From Gammaproteobacteria bacterium (GTDB taxonomy: Bacteria > Pseudomonadota > Gammaproteobacteria > Natronospirales > REEB76): a DNA stretch of 20,262 nt. The stretch lies in contig JAGWNO010000014.1 of assembly GCA_028871235.1 (NCBI GenBank), positions 1-20,262 on the forward strand, read 5' to 3'. The position numbers were made by a program, and so were the translations under genes. The stretch's first letter is position 1. The number at the start of each line of letters is the position of its first letter. Below are positions 14,377-20,262 of the stretch, one piece after another. The notes beneath the pieces were generated by a model. It made no database searches. It was not told where the DNA came from and saw nothing but the letters and a program-made list of their open reading frames with translations.

Positions 14377-15684
14377 TCAGCGCGGTCCGGTGTAGATAAC
14401 GCGCCAGATACGTCCCTGCTGGGAATCACCGATATAAAGTGCGCCATCGGGTCCCTGGGCAAGTCCCATGGGACGGTAACGCGCCTCACCCGGCGACAGG
14501 ATGGTTTCCCTGCCCATAAAGCCATCGGCGAAATCCTGGTAAGCGCCGGACGGCAACAGACCGGCGAACGGCACGAACACCACCCTGTACCCCGCCTGCG
14601 GCAGCGGCGCACGGTTCCAGGAGCCGTGGAAGGTGATGAATGCGCCGCCGTGATAGCGTGGCGGGAACGCCCGACCGGTATAGAACAGCACTGACTCCGG
14701 CGCCCAGTGGCCCGGGAACGCGGCGATGGGCTGACCGTAATCGCCGCAGTCGCCGCTCTTGACGCCGTCACCCCCGTACTCCGGTGCCCGCACTTTTTTG
14801 TGCCGGATCTGATCGTAATAGCAATACGGCCAGCCGAAATTGTCACCCGGATGAACCAAAAAGAATTCCTCGGCCGGCAGCTCGGCACTTTGCGCGACGC
14901 TATACAGCGCCGGCCAGTCGTCATGCAACTGGTCACGGCCCATCTGCAACGCATAGAGCATGTGCGTAAGCGGATCCCAAGTGATGGCCACCGCATTGCG
15001 TATACCGGTGGCATAACGCCGGCCGTCGCGCGCGAAAATCTGGTCAGGTTTGTCCGCGTCGAATACCCAGATGCCGCCGTGCTGAGCCAGCAAAGGGCAC
15101 GGGTTGATGCCTGGTGAGCCGCTGGCGCGATCCTCCTGCTGACAAGCGTTGGAAGGCGCCCCCACATTGACGTACAGGCGCCCACGGCCATCGAATGCAA
15201 TGGATTTGGCCGCATGCTGGTCCTGCGGCGGGAAATCGCTTATCACCACCTGCGGCGGCTGATGCGGCACGAGTTCGCCGGCCAGCAGTTTGTAGCGCAA
15301 CACCTGGGTGTTGGTGGCGAAATACAGGTAGCCGCCATGGATGCCGATGCCGGTACCGCCGAACTCCCCGAAATAGCGCATCTGGTCCGCATGGCCGTCG
15401 CCGCGGGTGTCGCGCAGTGCGACGATACCGCCGCCGCTGTGCGGTGACTGCAGCGCCACATAGACATCGCCGTTGCGATTCACCGCCAGGTGGCGCGCAG
15501 TGCCCAGCTGATCGGCGAACACCGCTGCGCAAAAACCGGGCGGCAGCCGGATACCGCCGATGTCGGTATCGCAATCGGCCATGGTCATGGCGGGAGTTGC
15601 CGCCATGACCCGCAACGAGGGCGTCAGCAAACATGCTGCCAGCCAGCCTGCCGCCGCGATTTTACTGATGCTGTTTGTATCCAT
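14377..15684 (-). CDS. Exported glucose/sorbosone (PQQ-dependent) dehydrogenase family protein
   Basis: 435 residues, related to L-sorbosone dehydrogenase and soluble aldose dehydrogenases, which form a six-bladed beta-propeller and oxidise sugars or aldoses with PQQ in the periplasm. A signal peptide (helix AAAGWLAACLLTPSL, cleavage near VMA at 28) precedes the propeller (about 45-430). Likely PQQ-site residues are H157 in QDQHAAKSIAFDGRGRLYVNVG and R229-N230 in YATGIRNAVAITWDP. The later blocks HPGDNFGWPYCYYD and YRPMGLAQGPDGALYIGDSQQGRIWRV are also typical. Eight cysteines in the mature part could form disulphides. It lies 17 bases after the BsuPI-domain gene. Some family members have lost PQQ activity, so the substrate is unproved. 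Confidence 0.86.
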   Translation of the reverse strand: MDTNSISKIAAAGWLAACLLTPSLRVMAATPAMTMADCDTDIGGIRLPPGFCAAVFADQLGTARHLAVNRNGDVYVALQSPHSGGGIVALRDTRGDGHADQMRYFGEFGGTGIGIHGGYLYFATNTQVLRYKLLAGELVPHQPPQVVISDFPPQDQHAAKSIAFDGRGRLYVNVGAPSNACQQEDRASGSPGINPCPLLAQHGGIWVFDADKPDQIFARDGRRYATGIRNAVAITWDPLTHMLYALQMGRDQLHDDWPALYSVAQSAELPAEEFFLVHPGDNFGWPYCYYDQIRHKKVRAPEYGGDGVKSGDCGDYGQPIAAFPGHWAPESVLFYTGRAFPPRYHGGAFITFHGSWNRAPLPQAGYRVVFVPFAGLLPSGAYQDFADGFMGRETILSPGEARYRPMGLAQGPDGALYIGDSQQGRIWRVIYTGPR

Positions 15685-15701
15685 CCTGGAACATAAGTTC
15701 G

Positions 15702-16268
15702 TTACTGAATGCTGAACTCCGTCAAGTTGGAACGGTACTGGCTGGGCGTGAACTGGCTTACGGCAGGCGTGCCGACGGCCATGGCATCGGCATTATCCGC
15801 CGGCGACCCGGCGCCGGTGGTATTGAACACGGTAAGCCCGCCAAAGACTTCATAGTTGCCGCCGGATATCAGCTGCCCCAGGTTATCCGTCTGGTTCCAG
15901 GTGACGGTGAAGGTCTGGCTCTGGCCGGGCTGGAAGGTGAGGCTGGTGAATGCCTGCGCAAACCCGCCACCGTTATCGGAAGTCCACACCACGTTGGTGG
16001 TGCCGGCGTTCACCGCCACGAAATTGAACTGCTCGCCGGTGTTGAACCACAGCGTCTGCACCCCATTGCTGCGGTTGCGCACCGCGAGCTGCAGTGTGAT
16101 GCTTTGGCCCCGCGAAAAACTGCTGACCGGATTGCCGTTGGCATCCAGGACGCTGAGACTGGTAACGAAGTTGAGGGGGTTGGTGACATTCTTCTGGCAC
16201 TGGCTGGTACCCAGCAGCAGAGCGGCGCACATCAACAGGCCGCTGGCACGTATGATACGGATGAACAC
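15702..16268 (-). CDS. Exported protein with BsuPI-like (intracellular proteinase inhibitor) domain
   Basis: 188 residues. An N-terminal hydrophobic segment (IIRASGLLMCAALLLGTSQC) ends at C24. This looks like a lipoprotein signal, but TSQC has Gln before the Cys rather than Gly, Ala or Ser, so lipidation is uncertain. The following beta-sandwich (about 38-150) shows the BsuPI pattern: SITLQLAVRNRSNGVQTLWFNTGEQFNFVAV, VVWTSDNGGGFAQAFTSLTFQPGQSQTFTVTW and GGNYEVFGGLTV. BsuPI of Bacillus inhibits a subtilisin; many distant proteins share the fold with no known inhibitor role. The start is GTG 16268 with a strong CAGGAG ribosome site. It is the first gene of the five-gene operon. Confidence 0.78.
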   Translation of the reverse strand: MFIRIIRASGLLMCAALLLGTSQCQKNVTNPLNFVTSLSVLDANGNPVSSFSRGQSITLQLAVRNRSNGVQTLWFNTGEQFNFVAVNAGTTNVVWTSDNGGGFAQAFTSLTFQPGQSQTFTVTWNQTDNLGQLISGGNYEVFGGLTVFNTTGAGSPADNADAMAVGTPAVSQFTPSQYRSNLTEFSIQ

Positions 16269-16332
16269 GTCTCTCTCCTGTCACCTGCAGCCGCTGCCCA
16301 TGCTGTCATCCGGTCTCCCCTGCCTCATGGAG

Positions 16333-16362
16333 TTTAACTCCTGCTGACAGGTCGGTGGTCAA
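16333..16362 (-). promoter_or_regulatory. Candidate promoter of the BsuPI/dehydrogenase operon
   Basis: Minus strand: TTGACC (16362-16357), an 18-base spacer, then GTTAAA (16338-16333). A good -35 and a fair -10, located 65-94 bases upstream of the first gene in the divergent region facing the antiporter gene. Confidence 0.4.
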
Positions 16363-16414
16363 GTCACAGCATAGGCCGCCCCCGGGCCCTGGTTCAAATG
16401 CTTCACGGCTTCAA

Positions 16415-16439
16415 TGCTATGATGCCCGCGGGGCTTTTT
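16415..16439 (+). promoter_or_regulatory. Candidate extended -10 promoter and short hairpin before the antiporter gene
   Basis: TGCTATGAT (16415-16423) fits an extended -10 element; only a poor -35 is seen. Directly after it, GCCC-GCG-GGGC followed by TTTTT (16424-16439) forms a 4-bp stem with a T-run, 20 bases before the ATG. It could be a weak attenuator or simply the transcript start region. Confidence 0.33.
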
Positions 16440-16458
16440 CCGCCTTTCTGGTGGCGGC

Positions 16459-18441
16459 ATGGAACACACCACCCTGCGTTCGATCCTGATCCTGCTGGCA
16501 GTGGCGGTACTGGTGGTGGCCGCCCTGCGGCGGGTGAAATTGCCCGCGGTCATCGCCTATCTGTTCACCGGTTTGCTGGTGGGTCCGCACGGTCTTGGCT
16601 GGATCCAGGATACCGCCGACACCCGCGATCTGGCCGAGTTCGGCGTGGTGTTCCTGCTGTTCACCCTGGGCCTCGAATTTTCCCTGCCCAAGCTGCTGGT
16701 CATGCGCCGCGCGGTGTTCCTGCTCGGCGGCATGCAGGTACTGCTCACCACCCTTGGCACCGCGGCCATGGCCTGGCTGTTCGGCGCCCCGGTCCCAGTG
16801 GCCATCGTGCTGGGCGGCGCCTTCGCCATGTCCTCCACCGCCATCGTGGCAAAACAGCTGGCGGAACAGAGCGAGCTCAACCTGCAGCACGGCCGTCTGT
16901 CCATCGCCGTGCTGCTGTTCCAGGATCTGGCCGTCATCCCCTTCCTGATATTGATCCCGGCGCTGACCCATGGCAGCGGCACGGCCATCGCGGATGGTCT
17001 GCTGTGGTCGTTCTTAAAGGGCGCTCTCGCTTTCATCGCCATTCTCGGTGCGGGCCGCTTATTTCTGCGGCCGCTGTTCCACCAGATTGCCAGCGCACGC
17101 TCGGCGGAGCTATTCACCATCGCGGTGCTGCTGGTGACGTTGGCGGCCGCCTGGAGCACGGCGGCGCTGGGCCTGTCGCTGGCCCTCGGCGCTTTCCTTG
17201 CCGGCATGATGCTGGCGGAGACCGAGTACCGTCACCAGGTGGATGCGGATATCCGTCCATTCCGTGACATCCTGCTGGGGTTGTTCTTCGTCACAGTCGG
17301 CATGCTGCTCAACCCGCACATCGTGGCGCGCCACTGGTGGCTGCTGATTCTCTCGGTGGCGGCACTCATGCTCTTCAAGACCGCGCTGGTGGCGCTGTTG
17401 AGCCGCGTGCTCGGCGCTGACCGCGGTGCAGCCCTGCGCACCGGGCTGGTACTCGCCCAAGGCGGTGAATTCGGTTTCGCGCTGCTCACCCTCGGCCTTA
17501 CCGCCGGCATCGTGCGTGCGCCGCTTGCCGAGTTCGGCCTCGCCGTGATCGTGCTCAGCATGATCGTGAGTCCGCTGCTGATCCGCGCCAACCACACCAT
17601 CGTGGCGCGCATCTTCCCGGACACCGATGCCGATGAGCGTGACCGGCTGCAACACGACATCGGCCAGCACCAGATCCACGCGGAGGACCACGTACTCATC
17701 GTCGGCTATGGCCGCGTCGGCCAGAACGTGGCGCGCTTCCTGGAGCCGGAGGGTTTCGCGTTCGTGGCGCTGGATCTCGACCCGGTACGGGTGAAACGCG
17801 CCCGCGAGGCCGGTGACCCGGTGTATTACGGCGACGGCACCAACCCGGCGATACTGAAAGCCGCGGGCGTGGAACGCGCGCGCGCGGTGGTCATCAGCTA
17901 TTTCCAGGTGCCCACGGCACTCAAGATCCTTGAGCACGTAAAAAAATTCCGCCCGGATGTGCCGGTGCTGGTGCGTACCCGTGACGACGTGGATCTGGAC
18001 AAGCTCATGCAGGCGGGCGCCACGGAAGTGATACCTGAGACCATGGAATCGAGCCTCATGGTGGCCTCACACCTGTTGCACCTGCTCGGCATCCCCATGA
18101 GCAAGATCCTGCGCAAGATACAGGATGTACGCTCGCACCGTTACAGCCTGCTACGCAGTGTATTCCGCGGCCAGGACGCGTTACCCATGGAAACCTCCCA
18201 CGCATTCCGCGAGCAGCTTTACACCGTGACGCTCAACGCCGGCTCCCGCGCCATCAACAAGACCATCGGGGAGCTCAACCTCAAGGCTGCCCAGGTGGTG
18301 GTGACTGCGCTGCGCCGCGAGGGTGTGGTGGGCCGCCAGCCATCCGCCGACACCCTGTTGAAGGAAGGTGACGTGCTGGTGCTCTGGGGCACACCCGAGG
18401 ACCTGGAATCCAGCGAAGAAAAACTGCTGAAGGGTGCATGA
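16459..18441 (+). CDS. Kef-type monovalent cation:proton antiporter (CPA2) with TrkA-N and TrkA-C domains
   Basis: 660-residue inner-membrane antiporter expected to exchange K+ (or Na+) for protons. The membrane domain (1-385) has about twelve helices. It contains FLLFTLGLEFSLPKLL (65-80), AMSSTAIVAKQL (123-134) and FQDLAVIP (154-161, with the ion-site Asp D156), all typical of KefB/KefC-like proteins. The TrkA-N Rossmann domain (about 410-530) has LIVGYGRVGQNVA (G416-G421 region) for nucleotide binding and gating. The TrkA-C domain (about 575-655) includes INKTIGELNLKAAQVVVTALRREG. The TrkA-C domain and the length separate it from E. coli KefB/KefC, which lack TrkA-C and use KefF/KefG partners; none is seen here. 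ATG 16459 follows a GGTGGCGG tract. Divergent from the BsuPI operon; yajQ follows after 85 bases. Confidence 0.94.
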   Translation: MEHTTLRSILILLAVAVLVVAALRRVKLPAVIAYLFTGLLVGPHGLGWIQDTADTRDLAEFGVVFLLFTLGLEFSLPKLLVMRRAVFLLGGMQVLLTTLGTAAMAWLFGAPVPVAIVLGGAFAMSSTAIVAKQLAEQSELNLQHGRLSIAVLLFQDLAVIPFLILIPALTHGSGTAIADGLLWSFLKGALAFIAILGAGRLFLRPLFHQIASARSAELFTIAVLLVTLAAAWSTAALGLSLALGAFLAGMMLAETEYRHQVDADIRPFRDILLGLFFVTVGMLLNPHIVARHWWLLILSVAALMLFKTALVALLSRVLGADRGAALRTGLVLAQGGEFGFALLTLGLTAGIVRAPLAEFGLAVIVLSMIVSPLLIRANHTIVARIFPDTDADERDRLQHDIGQHQIHAEDHVLIVGYGRVGQNVARFLEPEGFAFVALDLDPVRVKRAREAGDPVYYGDGTNPAILKAAGVERARAVVISYFQVPTALKILEHVKKFRPDVPVLVRTRDDVDLDKLMQAGATEVIPETMESSLMVASHLLHLLGIPMSKILRKIQDVRSHRYSLLRSVFRGQDALPMETSHAFREQLYTVTLNAGSRAINKTIGELNLKAAQVVVTALRREGVVGRQPSADTLLKEGDVLVLWGTPEDLESSEEKLLKGA

Positions 18442-18526
18442 AATATCCAAATCTGTGCACAGGAACACGCTGATCATTAACAGGAGCGACTCTCCCGGCC
18501 GCAATTGCCTTTTATAAGGAGTCTCC

Positions 18527-19012
18527 ATGCCTTCGTTCGATATCGTCTCAAAAGTCGAGACCGCGGAACTTACCAACGCCGTGGACCAAGCCAACCGTGA
18601 GGTCGGCACACGCTATGACTTCAAGGGCTCAAGCGCCAAGCTTGAACGCCAGGAGAACCTGCTCACGTTGTACGCCGACAGCGAATTCCAGCTTAGACAG
18701 GTGCAGGACATCCTCTACGCCAAGGCCGCCAAACGCGGTATCGACGTGGCCAGCTTCGATCCTCAAAAGATCGAGGCCATCGGCGGCGACAAGGTCAAAC
18801 AGCTAATCAAGGTGAAACAAGGTATCGATAAGGAATTGGCCAGGAAGATAGTGAAGCTGGTCAAGGACAGCGGCCTCAAGGTACAGGCTGCCATCCAGGG
18901 CGAGGAACTGCGGATCAGCGGCAAAAAACGCGACGACCTGCAGGGTTGCATCGCGCTGCTGCGCGGCGCGAAACTGGAGGAGCCGCTGCAGTTCGTGAAT
19001 TTCCGCGACTAA
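18527..19012 (+). CDS. yajQ: YajQ family nucleotide/cyclic-di-GMP-binding protein
   Basis: 161 residues, complete. The N-terminal MPSFDIVSKVETAELTNAVDQANREVGTRYDFKGS (1-35) and the C-terminal GKKRDDLQGCIALLRGAKLEEPLQFVNFRD are diagnostic for the family, which has two RNA-binding-like alpha/beta domains. In Xanthomonas, a family member binds cyclic di-GMP and works with a transcription factor; other members bind nucleotides or RNA. The role here is not shown by context. ATG 18527 has an excellent TAAGGAG ribosome site. The 85-base gap before it has a CTGTGCACAG palindrome (18453-18462) but no clear terminator for the antiporter gene, so co-transcription is possible. It converges with the DUF4386 gene over a 50-base gap without a recognisable terminator. 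Confidence 0.95.
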   Translation: MPSFDIVSKVETAELTNAVDQANREVGTRYDFKGSSAKLERQENLLTLYADSEFQLRQVQDILYAKAAKRGIDVASFDPQKIEAIGGDKVKQLIKVKQGIDKELARKIVKLVKDSGLKVQAAIQGEELRISGKKRDDLQGCIALLRGAKLEEPLQFVNFRD

Positions 19013-19062
19013 AAGCCAAGCACGGCCGCGCATACTGGTCGGAAGTTGATAATGGCGCGCCG

Positions 19063-19788
19063 CTAAGTCACCAGTCGCGCCTTTTCCTGCCATTTCCCCG
19101 CATTCACCCCCATCACCAGTAGCCACAGGCAAAACGTGAGCTCCGAGAGCCCTGCGGGCAGCAGCATCCACGGGAATCCTCCGGCTGCGAGATCAAGTCC
19201 CAGAAAGCCCGCGAGGCTATTGGTCAGGTAACACAGGCCGGCGATGGCCATCAGCACGCCCAGAAATCTGGGGAAGAACCCCGATCGAAAAATCAGATAA
19301 CCGTAAATCAAGCAAACACAGCCAAAGAATACGAAGCTGACCATGACCTCATAGTCATGTAGATCCGCAGATAGCAACGCCAAGGCCCGTAGCTGACCGG
19401 GATCGAAAGCCTTCATGGAGTCAACCCCTTTCAAGATGAGCAAGGCTGCCAAATGACCGAGGCCGGAGATGCTCTCGATGGCCAAGCTGATCAGGTTGAA
19501 AAACACTGCCAGCAGGGCGGCGGCCCGGTGCACGGGCCTCAGCAACACATATTCGCACAGCAATAGGGGAATGGCGCAGATGACCATGATCAAGCCGCTT
19601 ACGATGGCGATGCGCCATAGGAATTCATGCGCCAGGATGTTGTTGGCGGTGGTCGCAGCGTCGTGCGATATCAGCCTGGACGGTACATAGCCGTAGGCAA
19701 AACCACCCAGGATGATGACGATCAGATAAAGCAGACCTGCAGTCCTGACATAGGTCTGCGGCGAAATTGCGCCCAAACTGTTCTGCAT
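19063..19788 (-). CDS. DUF4386 family integral membrane protein
   Basis: 241 residues with about six membrane helices, for example TAGLLYLIVIILGGFAYGYV, IAIVSGLIMVICAIPLLLCEYVLL, AALLAVFFNLISLAIESISGL, VMVSFVFFGCVCLIYGYLIF, FLGVLMAIAGLCYLTNSLAGFL and LSELTFCLWLLVMGVN. The N-terminal TAGLLYLIVIILGGFAYGYVPSRL and the FFPRFLGVLMAIAGLCYL segment are typical of DUF4386, a family with no known function. ATG 19788 has GGAG eight bases upstream; the frame extends ten codons further but lacks a better site. It lies downstream of the glutathione S-transferase gene on the same strand, separated by 139 bases with a REP-like palindrome. Confidence 0.85.
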   Translation of the reverse strand: MQNSLGAISPQTYVRTAGLLYLIVIILGGFAYGYVPSRLISHDAATTANNILAHEFLWRIAIVSGLIMVICAIPLLLCEYVLLRPVHRAAALLAVFFNLISLAIESISGLGHLAALLILKGVDSMKAFDPGQLRALALLSADLHDYEVMVSFVFFGCVCLIYGYLIFRSGFFPRFLGVLMAIAGLCYLTNSLAGFLGLDLAAGGFPWMLLPAGLSELTFCLWLLVMGVNAGKWQEKARLVT

Positions 19789-19844
19789 TGTAATTACTCC
19801 GCATGTATTTCCCGTCACGGTTCATCGGTTTCCCGCACCAGGGA

Positions 19845-19871
19845 ATCGCGGTGGAGACCGCCGCTCCCACA
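19845..19871 (-). repeat. REP-like extragenic palindrome (single copy)
   Basis: On the minus strand this reads TGTGGGAGCGGCGGTCTCCA and continues ACCGCGAT; the stem is GCGGT/ACCGC around a 4-base loop. The GTGGGAGCGGC...GCCGCGA layout resembles the REP palindromes common in Pseudomonas and Xanthomonadaceae genomes, although the stem sequence here differs. It sits between the GST and DUF4386 genes, the usual kind of location. I see no second copy in the window and no RAYT transposase gene. Confidence 0.55.
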
Positions 19872-19927
19872 ATGTCACCGCTTGCTTCAGGAAGGATTTA
19901 CGGGAGCGGTCATTTCGATCGCGATAC

Positions 19928-20262
19928 TTATTTCGGCGCGCTGTCGGCAAAGGAACGGCGCGTCATCAGTTTTGCATAGTGTTTCGCGAGATTCGGGTAC
20001 GGCACGCGCCAGTCCATCTCGGGCAGACGGAAAACCAGCCAGCCGAGCGCGCAGCCGACGGCGATGTCGGCTAAGGTAAAGCGTCCGCCCGTGCACCACT
20101 CGCCGTCATCCAGGTCCCGCGCCATGACCGCGAGGCCGGCGGTTACTTTCCGGCGCTGGCGTTCGAGCCATGCTTCACTGTGTTGAGCCGGATCGCGCTG
20201 GGTGTGTTCGAGACGAATCAGCACACCGGCCTCGAGCATGCCATCGGCCAGTGCTTCCCAAC
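19928..20262 (-). CDS. Glutathione S-transferase, C-terminal domain (partial, 5' end outside window)
   Basis: The visible 111 codons are the all-helical GST C-terminal domain; the thioredoxin-like N-terminal domain lies beyond the right edge. The frame is open to the end of the window (WEALADGMLEAGVLIRLEH). Typical marks are ADGMLEAGVLIRLE, the helical WLERQRRKVTAGLAVMARDL, and the N-capping/hydrophobic-staple region GRFTLADIAVGCALGWLVFR. PYPNLAKHYAKLMTRRSFADSAPK forms the end. These proteins conjugate or reduce substrates with glutathione, but the class cannot be set without the N-terminal active site. The internal ATG at 20239 is not the real start. Confidence 0.9.
   Translation of the reverse strand, partial: WEALADGMLEAGVLIRLEHTQRDPAQHSEAWLERQRRKVTAGLAVMARDLDDGEWCTGGRFTLADIAVGCALGWLVFRLPEMDWRVPYPNLAKHYAKLMTRRSFADSAPK

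Noticed and set aside
18453..18462. Palindrome CTGTGCACAG between the antiporter gene and yajQ as an operator
   Set aside because: A lone 10-base palindrome is expected by chance in 20 kb and there is no matching second site or known regulator.
1..20262. CRISPR array, prophage, insertion sequence, tRNA or rRNA genes
   Set aside because: I saw no regularly spaced repeats, transposase or phage genes, terminal inverted repeats, or recognisable tRNA/rRNA sequence on either strand.

Overview
The window is bacterial chromosomal DNA, GC-rich and densely coded. It probably comes from a gammaproteobacterium or a close relative. The reasons are the methylcitrate-cycle order prpB-prpC-prpD, a Kef-type antiporter next to yajQ, and a single REP-like palindrome of the GTGGGAGCGGC type near the right end. 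I see no rRNA, tRNA, CRISPR array, insertion sequence or prophage gene. Eighteen coding regions are supported, two of them cut by the window edges.

Left half (1-9379), all on the minus strand, read from right to left: a type II NADH dehydrogenase (ndh), an AcuI/YhdH-type acrylyl-CoA reductase, the methylcitrate cycle enzymes PrpB, PrpC and PrpD, an exported S9 family prolyl-oligopeptidase-like peptidase, a DUF924 gene that has lost its middle, and a Rieske non-haem iron oxygenase of the choline/carnitine monooxygenase type that runs off the left end. Gaps are mostly 4-100 bases, so this is one or two operons. The metabolic logic is acrylyl-CoA to propionyl-CoA (AcuI), then propionyl-CoA plus oxaloacetate to pyruvate plus succinate (PrpC, PrpD, PrpB, with an aconitase encoded elsewhere). 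NDH-2 could reoxidise NADH.

Middle (9524-12946), minus strand: a small exported outer-membrane beta-barrel protein with a candidate ECF-sigma promoter, and a membrane-anchored CHASE2 Ser/Thr kinase. A clear intrinsic terminator follows the kinase. The 342 bases between these two genes are the only gene-free stretch longer than 300 bases.

Right-middle (13085-16268), minus strand: a five-gene operon. It encodes an exported protein with a BsuPI-like domain, an exported glucose/sorbosone (PQQ) dehydrogenase family protein, a four-helix membrane protein with paired histidines, a second small membrane protein, and an SRPBCC protein. The last three genes overlap or nearly overlap. The whole module may act in the cell envelope, possibly in sugar oxidation linked to a membrane haem protein; this is inference.

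Right end: a CPA2/Kef antiporter with TrkA domains (16459-18441) and yajQ (18527-19012) lie on the plus strand. They converge on a DUF4386 membrane protein and the C-terminal part of a glutathione S-transferase on the minus strand, with the REP-like element between the last two.

The most interesting items are the acuI-prpBCD C3 module with its unusual downstream partners, the internally deleted DUF924 gene, and the BsuPI/PQQ-dehydrogenase/histidine-rich membrane protein operon. No wholly new system can be proved from this sequence alone.
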